From the NCBI RefSeq assembly GCF_049994355.1, contig NZ_CP188257.1, positions 2,604,001 to 2,668,000 of the forward strand: a stretch of DNA of 64,000 nucleotides, written 5' to 3'. The DNA is from Angustibacter sp049994355 (GTDB lineage: Bacteria; Actinomycetota; Actinomycetes; Actinomycetales; Angustibacteraceae). The notes under the pieces were generated by a model, which saw only the letters and a program-made list of their open reading frames with translations, was not told where the DNA came from and did not search any database. Below are positions 1-7,555 of the stretch, piece after piece. How positions within the stretch are numbered: position 1 is the stretch's first letter; the number at the start of each line of letters is the position of its first letter. Made by a program: the position numbers and the translations under genes.

Positions 1-440
1 GCTTCCGGCTGCGCGAGGCCGACGGCCTGGCAGGCCTGAGGCCGCTGGACGCCGGCCAGTTCGACCTGGTCATTCGGGACGCCTTCGCCGGTGACACCAC
101 TCCCCCGCACCTGACCACCACCGAGTTCGTCGGCCAGGCGGCGCGCGTGCTGGCCACGGACGGGCTGTACGTGGCCAACATCGCCGACCGGCCAGGGCTG
201 CGGCTGGTTCGTCGGGAGGTGGCCACCGCACTGACCCGTTTCACGCACGTGGCGCTCGTCGGCGAGACGCAGCACCTGCGCGGGCGGCGCTACGGCAACG
301 TGCTGCTGGTGGCGTCCCGCCGCGCCCTGCCGGTGGCCGACCTGACCCGCCGCGTGGTGAGCGGGCCCGTCCCGGCGCGGGTGGTGCCGCCGTCCGAGAC
401 GCGCCGGCTGGCGTCCGGAGCAGAGCCGATCACGAGCTAG
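1..440 (+). CDS. Spermidine synthase-like SAM-fold protein, C-terminal part
   Basis: The reading frame is open from the first bases to a TAG at 438-440, so this is the 3' end of a gene that starts outside the window. The visible 145 or so residues look like the C-terminal half of the spermidine synthase / SAM-dependent transferase fold: FDLVIRDAFAGDTTPPHLTT matches the acidic active-site strand and loop, followed by a helix (FVGQAARVLATDGLYVANI) typical of the post-motif region. Whether it is a true aminopropyltransferase or a spermidine-synthase-like protein cannot be told without the N-terminal half. It converges on the PAC2 gene: the two stop codons interleave in one CTAG. Confidence 0.75.
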   Translation, partial: FRLREADGLAGLRPLDAGQFDLVIRDAFAGDTTPPHLTTTEFVGQAARVLATDGLYVANIADRPGLRLVRREVATALTRFTHVALVGETQHLRGRRYGNVLLVASRRALPVADLTRRVVSGPVPARVVPPSETRRLASGAEPITS

Positions 441-1360
441 GCGCCGGGATCCTCGGGCGCCTCCGACTTCAGGAACCGCTCGACCTCCGCGGCCAGCTCG
501 TCGGCCGACGGCAGCAAGGCGTCGTCGGTGGCCAGCAGGCTCCGCCGCTCGCGCCCGCCTGCGTAGGCGTCGTACTGCTGCTCGAGCGCGGTGACCACCC
601 GCGCGACCTCCTCCGAGCCGGCGACCTGCTCGGCGATGGCCTCGCGGGTCTGCTCGGCGGCACTGAGAAGCTCCGAGCGCGGCACGACGAGGCCGGCCTG
701 CTCAGTGAGCGAGTCCAGCAGCACGGCCGCGGCGTCGGGGTAGGGAGTGTCGGCGAGGTAGTGCGGTACCTGCACCACGAACCCCAGGGCGGCGTGGCCG
801 GCCTCGCCGAGGCGCAGCTCCAGCAAAGCCGCGGCCGAGCCCGGAATCTGGACGGTGCCAGGCCACGACTGCCCCTGCGGCACCAGGTCGCCGCGGTTCG
901 CGTGCCCGATCACCCCGAGCGGACGGGTGTGCGGGACCGGCATGCCGATCGCGTGCAGACCGATCGTGCGGCTGACGTCGAAGTGCTCCACGAGCTGCGC
1001 CACCGCCGCGGCGAACCGCTCCCACTGGGTGTCCGGCTCGGGACCGCGGAGCAGCAGGAAGACCTGGCCGTCCCGGTCGCGCACGGAGTACAGCAGCAGT
1101 TCGGGACGCTCGTACGAGGCGTAGTGGTTCTGGTCGTAGACCATCGCCGGGCGCCGGGAGCGGTAGTCCACGAGCTGGTCGGCATCGAACGTCGCCACCA
1201 CCTCGTGCGGCAGGCTGGTCAGCAGATGGTCCGCGACCAGGCGCGGCGCCGACCCGGCGTCCACGAAACCGTTCAAGGCGTGCACGAGCGTGCTCGAAGG
1301 ACCCGGCACCAGGTCCGGTGACGGTTCGGCGAGCGTGTACAGAGTGCGAGGGTCGAGCAC
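437..1360 (-). CDS. PAC2 family protein
   Basis: A 307-residue protein of the PAC2 (proteasome assembly chaperone 2-like) family common in actinobacteria, where its role is unproven. The fold signature is visible: an N-terminal segment with LVHALNGFVDAGSA, a core with LLLLRGPEPDTQWERFA and the GLHAIGMPVPHTRP loop, then VVQVPHYLADTPYPDAA. The last 90 residues are charged and helical. It starts with ATG. It is preceded on the same strand by a 48-aa ORF 117 bp upstream and could share its transcript. The family assignment is firm; the cellular role is not. Confidence 0.85.
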   Translation of the reverse strand: MLDPRTLYTLAEPSPDLVPGPSSTLVHALNGFVDAGSAPRLVADHLLTSLPHEVVATFDADQLVDYRSRRPAMVYDQNHYASYERPELLLYSVRDRDGQVFLLLRGPEPDTQWERFAAAVAQLVEHFDVSRTIGLHAIGMPVPHTRPLGVIGHANRGDLVPQGQSWPGTVQIPGSAAALLELRLGEAGHAALGFVVQVPHYLADTPYPDAAAVLLDSLTEQAGLVVPRSELLSAAEQTREAIAEQVAGSEEVARVVTALEQQYDAYAGGRERRSLLATDDALLPSADELAAEVERFLKSEAPEDPGA

Positions 1361-1477
1361 GTGGGTCCTCCGTCGTGGGCGACGTCATGAACGGCTGGCA
1401 GCCGAGGTCGCCAACGGTGACAACGCTCGAGGGGGTCTGAACCATCCCGCGCGCGGCCCCGGGCGGCACAGCCCTGC

Positions 1478-1624
1478 TCAGGCCGGGCGGGAGTCCTCGT
1501 CCCGAGCGGCGACCGGGAGCGGGCGACCGTCGCGACCCAGGCGCAGCCGGCGCGGGTTCGCCACACTCTGGCCTCCGCGCGGACGCTCGGCACCGGTGAC
1601 GACTGCGGTGGTGTCCTGGCTCAT
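1478..1624 (-). CDS. Small basic hypothetical protein (48 aa)
   Basis: An ATG-initiated ORF of 48 residues beginning MSQDTTAVVTGAERPRGG and ending in RDEDSRPA. The start has a near-perfect ribosome binding site, AGGAGGG, six bases upstream of the ATG, which is the main reason to call it. It lies upstream of and co-oriented with the PAC2 gene, in the divergent region facing the secretion-type gene pair at 1780. It is rich in Arg and probably unstructured. No family recognised. Confidence 0.55.
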   Translation of the reverse strand: MSQDTTAVVTGAERPRGGQSVANPRRLRLGRDGRPLPVAARDEDSRPA

Positions 1625-1779
1625 GTGCCCTCCTGACAGTTGAAGACTTGACTATTCTCGCAGACCTCGGGCCGGGCTCTGACACCGGGTGCTCGCAGCC
1701 TGTGGACGAAGACCGAGGCACCCGGCCGAGACTCCCTACCGTTGTCGATCATGAACACGACGACGAAAGGCGGTCGACC

Positions 1780-2094
1780 ATGAGCGAGGTGGCGTACTCC
1801 GTGGTCCCGGACGCCTTGGAGCTCGAGGCGCAAGTGGCCGAGCGGGCCGCCGATGCCGTCCGCGATCTGCGCGGCCACCCAGGAGTGCTCCGGGGCAGGG
1901 CCCGGGAGTGTGGGGACGACGAGCTGGGCGACGCGCTGATCGCGATGGCGGCGGCTTGGGACGAGACGCTCGGCGACCTGGCCGGCGAGGCCACCCGCTG
2001 GCAGGTGCTGCTGCGGATGGCGGCGGACACCTACCGCGCGGCCGAGGCCGGCGCAGTGCCGTCAGGCCCGGCCTCCTGGCTGGCGCAGCGGTGA
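1780..2094 (+). CDS. EspC/WXG100-like small type VII secretion partner
   Basis: A 104-residue, all-helical acidic protein. The ATG at 1780 was chosen over an upstream in-frame start because it has GAAAGG at the right distance and gives the family's usual length of about 100. Features of EspC/WXG100-type ESX substrates are visible: a mid-protein Trp (W60) between two helices, and a Y-x-x-x-E motif (YRAAE, Y85 to E89), which resembles the C-terminal signal for type VII secretion. Its stop overlaps the start of the following large gene by 4 bases (GTGA), so the two are translationally coupled. I infer that it acts as helper or co-substrate of the downstream toxin-like protein. Confidence 0.65.
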   Translation: MSEVAYSVVPDALELEAQVAERAADAVRDLRGHPGVLRGRARECGDDELGDALIAMAAAWDETLGDLAGEATRWQVLLRMAADTYRAAEAGAVPSGPASWLAQR

Positions 2095-3836
2095 CCCGAG
2101 CACCGGCGGTCGTCGAGGCCGCCCCCCGGGCCTTCCCGGCTGCGAGCGACGGCTCGGACGTGGTTCCTGGCCGGGTCAGCCGGGTTCTCGAGGCCGCCGA
2201 GCAGCTCGACGAGATCGCGGACGGCCTGCTGAAGCTGGCGGCGATCATGCAGCGGATGTCACCGCGGGGATGGCGCGGCCGCGCCGCCCGGGCGTTCGTG
2301 TCCGCCCTGCAGCTGGACTGGCAACCGGTGGGCCGGGCCGGCGCGGTGATGTCGCAGGCCGCGGAGCACCTGCGATGCCATGCCAGCGTGCTGGACCGCG
2401 CGCAGCGCCACGCGGACGACGCCGTGCGCGCCGACCTGCAGGCAAGCCGGGTCACCACGCAATGGGCGATAGCGGGTGCACCGGGCACGGACCCGATGGC
2501 CGCGACCCGGGCGCAGCTGAACGCCCAGCTCGTCGCCGACCGTGCGGCGGTGCGCGCGAGCGGAGCCGACTGCGCGCAGGCGCTGCGCCGGTGCCGCGAC
2601 CTCGCGCCGCAGCCGCGACCCTGGTGGCAGCGACCCACCCACTCCCTGCGGTTATGGCAGGGCGACGTGGGACTGGGCGAGCTGAAGGCGGTGAGCGGGC
2701 TGCTCGCCACCGCGCTTACGTTCAACACGAACCGTGCACTTCTCGACCCGGTCGGCTACGGACACGACGTGGCGACGCAGGTCAACGGCGCCGCGAGGCT
2801 CGCGACCCACCCGGGTGACCTCGTACGCAGCGTCCTCGACCTCGACACCTGGCACGACAGCCGGCAGATCTGGGCCGGCGCCGTTCTTCCCGGCGTCGCG
2901 GTGGCTCTCGCCACGGACAACCCCTTCGCCACCACCAAGCTGTCCTCGTTCAGGCTGCAGGCTCGCGCCGCGCTTCCGACAGCCGACGGGCGAGCATTGA
3001 GGGCCACCATGGCCGACACCAGCCGGTTCAGCCGCTCCGGGCTGCGGGCAGGCGACGTCCGGCCGTACGCGAGCGAACCCAGCGAGCTGGGCACGGTGAC
3101 CCGGCTCGACCCGGTGTCCAGCGCCGTCGCGAACGTGACACGCAGAGACGCGAGATTCGGTGAGCGGCTGGTCACCGCGCGGGTCGAGTCGATGGCGGGC
3201 GGGCTCGGCGGCGTGCGGGTCAAGCCGGAGACCGTCCTCAAGGACGAGACCTCGTTGAACCGCAAGTTCGCCGGCGAGCTCGCGAAGTCGCCCGCGCCGA
3301 CGCCCACCAGGATCGCCGCGACGGTCAACGACTGCGTCCGCTACACCATCGTGTACCCGGACGCGGTGTACGCCGAGAAGTCGGTGCGGACGGTTGAAGG
3401 GCTGCGAGCTGCGGGTTTCGGCCTCGTCAAGGCCAAGTCGACCTGGGACGGCCCGCGGTACCGAGGTCTCAACCTCACGCTGCACGACCCGGCCTCCGGT
3501 CGGCTGTTCGAGGTCCAGACTCACACCCCGGACAGCTTCCAGGCGGGCGAGGACACCCACGACCGCTACAAGCTGTTCCGGGATGTCGGGGTCCGGCCGT
3601 TGCACAAGCACCAGCTCGAGCGCGAGATCGGCTGGCGCTACCAGCAGGTCCCGACGCCACCCGGTGTTCGGGACCTACCCCTGCTGCTCGACCGGTTCGG
3701 CATCGACGCCCCGGCAGAGTCGACCGCACCGACGAAGCTGTCGCTCGATGGACGCCGGCTCGCCCTGATGTCGGCCGGGGGCACGGCCGGCTACGGCGCC
3801 GGGCGCGGTCCGGTGCCGCCTGACGACCCGCGCTGA
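2091..3836 (+). CDS. Putative type VII-secreted polymorphic toxin with C-terminal RelA/SpoT-like domain
   Basis: 581 residues starting at GTG 2091, which overlaps the previous stop. Residues about 25-120 form a helical WXG100/LXG-like targeting region with a W-x-G turn at 61-63 (WRG). A long helical and hydrophobic middle follows to about 370. Residues about 370-520 resemble a RelA/SpoT nucleotidyltransferase domain: an acidic strand DCVRYTIVYP (D414), a W..PRYRGLNLTL segment equivalent to the GY.G.H loop, and FEVQTHT (E474, Q476) equivalent to ExQxRT, followed by H..YKLFRD. A tail of about 60 residues contains Gly/Pro-rich sequence. The family includes ppGpp/ppApp or tRNA pyrophosphotransferase toxins. 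No immunity gene is evident downstream. The domain call is by motif only. Confidence 0.65.
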   Translation: MTRAPAVVEAAPRAFPAASDGSDVVPGRVSRVLEAAEQLDEIADGLLKLAAIMQRMSPRGWRGRAARAFVSALQLDWQPVGRAGAVMSQAAEHLRCHASVLDRAQRHADDAVRADLQASRVTTQWAIAGAPGTDPMAATRAQLNAQLVADRAAVRASGADCAQALRRCRDLAPQPRPWWQRPTHSLRLWQGDVGLGELKAVSGLLATALTFNTNRALLDPVGYGHDVATQVNGAARLATHPGDLVRSVLDLDTWHDSRQIWAGAVLPGVAVALATDNPFATTKLSSFRLQARAALPTADGRALRATMADTSRFSRSGLRAGDVRPYASEPSELGTVTRLDPVSSAVANVTRRDARFGERLVTARVESMAGGLGGVRVKPETVLKDETSLNRKFAGELAKSPAPTPTRIAATVNDCVRYTIVYPDAVYAEKSVRTVEGLRAAGFGLVKAKSTWDGPRYRGLNLTLHDPASGRLFEVQTHTPDSFQAGEDTHDRYKLFRDVGVRPLHKHQLEREIGWRYQQVPTPPGVRDLPLLLDRFGIDAPAESTAPTKLSLDGRRLALMSAGGTAGYGAGRGPVPPDDPR

Positions 3837-3892
3837 CCCACGCTCTGCAAGGATCGTGGCCTTCGAAGCGCGACGAGACGAGGAGCTGTCGG

Positions 3893-4645
3893 ATGGGTGC
3901 ACTGGATGGACGCGTCGCACTGGTCACCGGAGGGGCGCGCGGCATCGGTGCCGCCACTGCGCGGCGACTCGCCGCGGACGGTGCGACGGTCGCGCTGCTC
4001 GACCTGGACGAGTCGGCAGCCGCCGCAACGGCTGGCGAGATCTCGCCGAACGCGATCGGGGTCGGCGCCGACGTGCGCGACCCGGACGCGGTCCAGCGAG
4101 CGGTCGACACCGTGGCCGGCCGACTCGGCGGGCTGCACATCCTGGTGAACAACGCCGGCGTGACCCGCGACAACCTGCTGTTCAAGCTCACCGAGGACGA
4201 CTGGGACACCGTCATCGGGGTGCACCTCAAGGGCGCGTACCTGATGAGCAAAGCAGCGCAGAAGCACTTCGTGGAGCAGAAGCACGGTCGCATCGTGAAC
4301 CTGTCCAGCGTGTCGGCGCTCGGCAACCGCGGCCAGGCGAACTACTCCGCCGCCAAGATGGGACTGCAGGGCTTCACCCGCACGCTGGCCATCGAGCTCG
4401 GCCCCTTCGGCGTCACCGTGAACGCCGTCGCACCCGGCTTCGTGGTCACCGAGATGACCGATGCCACCGCGCAGCGTCTGGGCATCACTCCCGAGCAGCT
4501 TCGTGAGGCGAGTGCGCAGGCGGCGCCGGTTCGACGCGTCGGGTACCCGGAGGACATCGCCAACGCGATCGCGTTCTTCGCCAGCGACGCAGCCTCGTTC
4601 GTGACCGGTCAGACGCTCTACGTCGACGGCGGCGCAAAGCTCTGA
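3893..4645 (+). CDS. fabG: 3-oxoacyl-ACP reductase / FabG-like SDR
   Basis: 250-residue classical short-chain dehydrogenase, cytosolic and NADP(H)-dependent. All hallmarks are present: TGGARGIG cofactor loop near residue 13, NNAGV, catalytic Ser in NLSSVS, and Y-x-x-x-K in NYSAAK. The C-terminus GQTLYVDGGAKL is that of FabG. The ATG at 3893 is preceded by GAGGAG. The likely reaction is reduction of 3-ketoacyl-ACP in fatty acid synthesis, but SDR substrate cannot be fixed from sequence. It follows the toxin-like gene by 56 bp and converges on the next gene with no intervening base. Confidence 0.85.
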   Translation: MGALDGRVALVTGGARGIGAATARRLAADGATVALLDLDESAAAATAGEISPNAIGVGADVRDPDAVQRAVDTVAGRLGGLHILVNNAGVTRDNLLFKLTEDDWDTVIGVHLKGAYLMSKAAQKHFVEQKHGRIVNLSSVSALGNRGQANYSAAKMGLQGFTRTLAIELGPFGVTVNAVAPGFVVTEMTDATAQRLGITPEQLREASAQAAPVRRVGYPEDIANAIAFFASDAASFVTGQTLYVDGGAKL

Positions 4646-5692
4646 TCAGGGCCGCAAGGTGTCGTCCTCGGTGATCCCGCGCTCGCGCAGCAGCTCCACC
4701 AGACCGTGCCCGCTCGGCGCCTGGACCCACGGCATCGTGGAAGTCGCCGACAACGGGACCCGTTGCCCTGGCAGCGGTGTGGGCGTTCCGTGGGTGAGGA
4801 CCTGCTCGGTCACGCCGAGCTCGCGGATCGCCACCAGCCTGATGTGCTCCGGCCGCGCCCAGGCCAGCTCCTCGTACAACGCCGGGTCGTGCTGGCCGTC
4901 GTCCCCGACCAGGACCCAGCGCAACTGGGGCAGCTCGTCGAGGAGGCGGCGCAGCGTGCGCCGCTTGTGGTCCTGACCGGAGCGGAACCAGCCGTCGGGG
5001 GTCGGCCCCCAGTCGGTCAGCAGCAGCGGACCGTCCGGGAAACCCCGGCGGCGCAGGAACCGTTGCAGCGCAGGGGCCAGGTTCCACGCACCGGTCGACA
5101 GGTACACCACGAAGGCGTCGGGGTCGTGCCGGGTCAGCGTGCGGTACAGCTCGGCCATCCCCGGGACCGGACGCCGGGACTCCTCGTGCCGCACGAACGT
5201 GTTCCAGAACGCCAGGAAGGGCCGGGGCAGGGCGGTGACAAGCACGGTGTCGTCGATGTCGCTGATCACGCCGATCCGCTCCTGCGCGCCGACCACCCGG
5301 ATCGGCGCTTCGGCGACCACGCCGTCGGCGATGCGCAGCTCGGCCGTCACCCATCCCGGCTCCAGGTCGGCCTCGACCACCAGGTCGATGTAGCCGCCTC
5401 GTGCGGACTCGACGACCTGGCTGCGCCCACCCACGTCGACGGTGACCGGGACGCCGCCCAGCTTCGCGCTGACGAAGTGCCTCCAGCCCCGCACGGCGAC
5501 GTCGTCGCGCTGGCCGACCCCGGGCGGCGACAGCAGCACCCGTCCCAGAACCCTTGCCCACGACTGCGTGCCGTAGCCGGCGTAGGGAATCACCCGGGGC
5601 CGCCAACCCCGGCGGAACAGCAGCCGGGCCAGCGCTCGGTTCAATGCGTCCTCGGTGCGGGCCGCGCGATGCATCGGCTCAGCGGCAGGCAC
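4646..5692 (-). CDS. DUF2183 (App1-like) phosphatase domain protein
   Basis: About 348 residues with the DUF2183/LNS2-type HAD phosphatase signature: GVISDIDDTVLVT carries the DxDDT nucleophile motif, then FVVYLSTGAWNLA and LVGDDGQHDPALY, the later HAD motifs. Yeast App1 of this family is a phosphatidate phosphatase; actinobacterial members are uncharacterised. I chose GTG 5692 because GGAGG lies 7 bases upstream; an in-frame GTG at 5698 has the same box too close. The N-terminal 100 residues include a basic stretch (FRRGWRPRV) that may contact membrane. It converges directly with fabG. Confidence 0.8.
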   Translation of the reverse strand: MPAAEPMHRAARTEDALNRALARLLFRRGWRPRVIPYAGYGTQSWARVLGRVLLSPPGVGQRDDVAVRGWRHFVSAKLGGVPVTVDVGGRSQVVESARGGYIDLVVEADLEPGWVTAELRIADGVVAEAPIRVVGAQERIGVISDIDDTVLVTALPRPFLAFWNTFVRHEESRRPVPGMAELYRTLTRHDPDAFVVYLSTGAWNLAPALQRFLRRRGFPDGPLLLTDWGPTPDGWFRSGQDHKRRTLRRLLDELPQLRWVLVGDDGQHDPALYEELAWARPEHIRLVAIRELGVTEQVLTHGTPTPLPGQRVPLSATSTMPWVQAPSGHGLVELLRERGITEDDTLRP

Positions 5693-5762
5693 GCTCACCC
5701 CTCCACCATAGGAGGCGTGAGCCGCCCGGGTGACGTACGCGGCGTGCCCGTACGGTGAAGAC

Positions 5763-6386
5763 GTGGATGACCGGCTCGAGCTCACCGTCGCGGACCTGCG
5801 GCGTGGTGCGACCTATCCCTGGCTCACGTCCGTCGTCGTGCCGCGGCCGATCGCCTGGGTGAGCAGCCTGTCGGCGGACGGTGTACGCAATCTCGCACCG
5901 CACTCGTTCTTCACGGTGGCCAGTGCCGAGCCACCGATCGTCTCGTTCACCTCGGTGCGTACCAAGGACTCGCTGCGCAACATCCGCGCCACCGGGGAGT
6001 TCGTGGTGAACCTGGCGACCCGCGAGCTGGCCGAGCAGGTCAACCGCACCGGAACCGACTTCCCGCCGGAGGTCGACGAGCTGCAGCTGGCCGGCCTCAC
6101 GCCCGCCCCGAGCGTCCTGGTGGCACCGCCGCGGGTGGCCGAGTCACCCGTTGCCCTGGAGTGCGTGTTCGCCGGCGAGCACACCTTCACCGAGGATGGG
6201 CGAGGCAGCACCGTGGTGTTCGGCCGCGTCGTGCACCTGAGCGTCTCGCGCAGGACGATCGCGGACGACGGACTGCCCGACATCCACGCCCTGCACCCGG
6301 CCGCTCGGCTGGGCCGGGACCAGTGGTCCGCCATCGGCGAGGTCTTCGAGCTGGCTCGTCTTCCGTACGAGGCGACCGGCCCGTAG
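5763..6386 (+). CDS. Flavin reductase family (FMN-binding split barrel) protein
   Basis: 207 residues. The N-terminus has the flavin reductase signature: YPWLTSVVVPRPIAWVSSLSA, then NLAPHSFFTVASAEPPIVSF, which binds FMN in this family. The middle holds GEFVVNLATRELAEQVN. Members use NAD(P)H to reduce flavin or act as flavoproteins of unknown substrate. The start is GTG 5763 with a GGTGAAG box. It is divergent from the DUF2183 gene (70 bp between starts) and stands alone before a hairpin. Confidence 0.85.
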   Translation: MDDRLELTVADLRRGATYPWLTSVVVPRPIAWVSSLSADGVRNLAPHSFFTVASAEPPIVSFTSVRTKDSLRNIRATGEFVVNLATRELAEQVNRTGTDFPPEVDELQLAGLTPAPSVLVAPPRVAESPVALECVFAGEHTFTEDGRGSTVVFGRVVHLSVSRRTIADDGLPDIHALHPAARLGRDQWSAIGEVFELARLPYEATGP

Positions 6387-6401
6387 CCGGCCCAGACAGC
6401 A

Positions 6402-6438
6402 CTGCGCCGGGAGAGGCTCGTGGCCCCGCCCGGCGCAG
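6402..6438. terminator. Hairpin between convergent genes
   Basis: A perfect 10-bp inverted repeat, CTGCGCCGGG (6402-6411) and CCCGGCGCAG (6429-6438), with a 17-base loop. It starts 16 bases after the flavin reductase stop and lies 28 bases past the end of the small minus-strand ORF. No U-tract follows, which is usual for high-GC actinobacteria. Probably a bidirectional terminator. Confidence 0.55.
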
Positions 6439-6465
6439 GTCGTGAACTGCTGGCGCTCTGGACGC

Positions 6466-6606
6466 TCAGGCGACCTTGAGCTGTGCGAGCTCGGCGTCGA
6501 ACTCAGCAGCGAGCTGGTCGACCAGTGCCAGGTCGTCGGCCTCGACGGCCTGGTTGACCCGCTCGATGTAGGTGGTCTCGATGGCGGTCAGGATGCGGTT
6601 GGACAT
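6466..6606 (-). CDS. Small acidic helical protein (46 aa)
   Basis: An ATG-started ORF of 46 residues, MSNRILTAIETTYIERVNQ followed by an acidic amphipathic helix rich in Asp, Glu, Leu and Ala and ending QLKVA. GAGAGGGAC precedes the ATG at ribosome-binding distance. The codon use is ordinary for the genome. It lies downstream of the GlcNAc operon with a palindrome (6684-6696) in between, and ends at a hairpin, so it is probably its own unit. No family recognised. Confidence 0.6.
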   Translation of the reverse strand: MSNRILTAIETTYIERVNQAVEADDLALVDQLAAEFDAELAQLKVA

Positions 6607-6683
6607 GGTGTTGTCCCTCTCGATGGACGGACCCCGCCTCTGCTGGACCTCGTCGTCGAAACAGCGCTCCTTGCGCTACAGCA

Positions 6684-6696
6684 GGACCAGTGGTCC
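6684..6696. promoter_or_regulatory. 13-bp palindrome upstream of the small ORF
   Basis: GGACCAGTGGTCC is a perfect palindrome with 6-bp arms about one central base. It sits 78 bp upstream of the 46-aa ORF and 75 bp past the end of nagB. The TGGTC half recalls DasR operator halves (TGGTCTAGACCA), but the halves are in the opposite order, so I do not call it a DasR site. It may be an operator or a small terminator stem. Confidence 0.3.
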
Positions 6697-6770
6697 ATGA
6701 TCAATTCTAGGGCCCGTGCATGGCCCGGTCGACGGTGAGACCGATATCAGCGAGTGAGTCGGCTCACACG

Positions 6771-7553
6771 TCAGATTCCTTGCCAGGCGGGCTTCCCGCG
6801 CCACACCTGGTCGTAGTACTCGCGCAGCCTGAGCTCGCCCGCTGCGGCAGCGTCCAGCAGAACCGTCACGTGCGGGTGCAGCTGCAGCACCGAGCCCGGG
6901 CAGGACGCGCTGACCGGACCCTCGACCATGGCGGCGACGGCGGCCGCCTTGCCGCCCCCGGAGGCGAGCAGGACCAGGTGCCTTGCCTGCAGGATCGTGC
7001 CCAGACCCTGGGTGATGACGTGGCGCGGGACGTCGTCCGGGTGGCCGAAGAAGCGCGCGTTGTCCGCCCGGGTCTGCGGCGTGAGCGTCTTGACCCGGGT
7101 GCGCGAGGCCAGCGACGAACCGGGCTCGTTGAAGGCGAGGTGCCCGTCGCTGCCGATGCCGAGAAGCTGGACGTCCACTCCCCCAGCGGACTCGATGTCC
7201 GACTCGTACTGCGTGCAAGCGGCCGGCACGTCGTCCGTATCGCCGTTCGGGCCCCGAACAGCCCCCGGCGCGAAGTCCACCCGCGAGGCCAGCTCGCGGT
7301 CGATCACCTGCCGGTACGCCTGGGGGTGGCCGGCGGGCAGGCCGACGTACTCGTCCAGGGTGAAGGCACGAGCCTGGGCGAAGGACACCTCGCCCGCGTC
7401 GTACAGCGCGACCAGCGCGTCGTAGACCGGCAGCGGGCTCGAACCAGTTGCCAGCCCGAGCACCGCAGAGGGCTTGCGCCGCAAGAGGTCCGCGATCGCA
7501 TCCGCTGCCAGCGCGGCGCGTTCCGACACCTCCGACAGGACGATGACCTCCAC
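6771..7553 (-). CDS. nagB: Glucosamine-6-phosphate deaminase
   Basis: 260 residues. Converts glucosamine-6-phosphate to fructose-6-phosphate plus ammonia, the last step that feeds amino sugar into glycolysis. Family motifs are all there: LGLATGSSPLPVY phosphate loop, FTLDEYVGL with the catalytic Asp, GIGSDGHLAFNEPG with the ring-opening His, and VLLASGGGKAAAV. The start is GTG 7553, two bases after the nagA stop, so it is the distal gene of the operon. Length is normal for NagB. Confidence 0.95.
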   Translation of the reverse strand: MEVIVLSEVSERAALAADAIADLLRRKPSAVLGLATGSSPLPVYDALVALYDAGEVSFAQARAFTLDEYVGLPAGHPQAYRQVIDRELASRVDFAPGAVRGPNGDTDDVPAACTQYESDIESAGGVDVQLLGIGSDGHLAFNEPGSSLASRTRVKTLTPQTRADNARFFGHPDDVPRHVITQGLGTILQARHLVLLASGGGKAAAVAAMVEGPVSASCPGSVLQLHPHVTVLLDAAAAGELRLREYYDQVWRGKPAWQGI

Positions 7554-7555
7554 GG

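Noticed and set aside
702..1721. Long minus-strand frame of 339 residues crossing the PAC2 gene
   Set aside because: Arg/Ala/Pro-rich shadow of GC-rich coding DNA; the PAC2 frame in the same place has clear family motifs.
3837..3892. Hidden immunity gene after the toxin-like protein
   Set aside because: The gap is only 56 bp and is followed by a clear FabG; no small ORF with a ribosome binding site lies there.
6684..6696. Possible DasR operator near nagB
   Set aside because: Half-sites are in the opposite order to TGGTCTAGACCA and the site is downstream, not upstream, of the GlcNAc operon.
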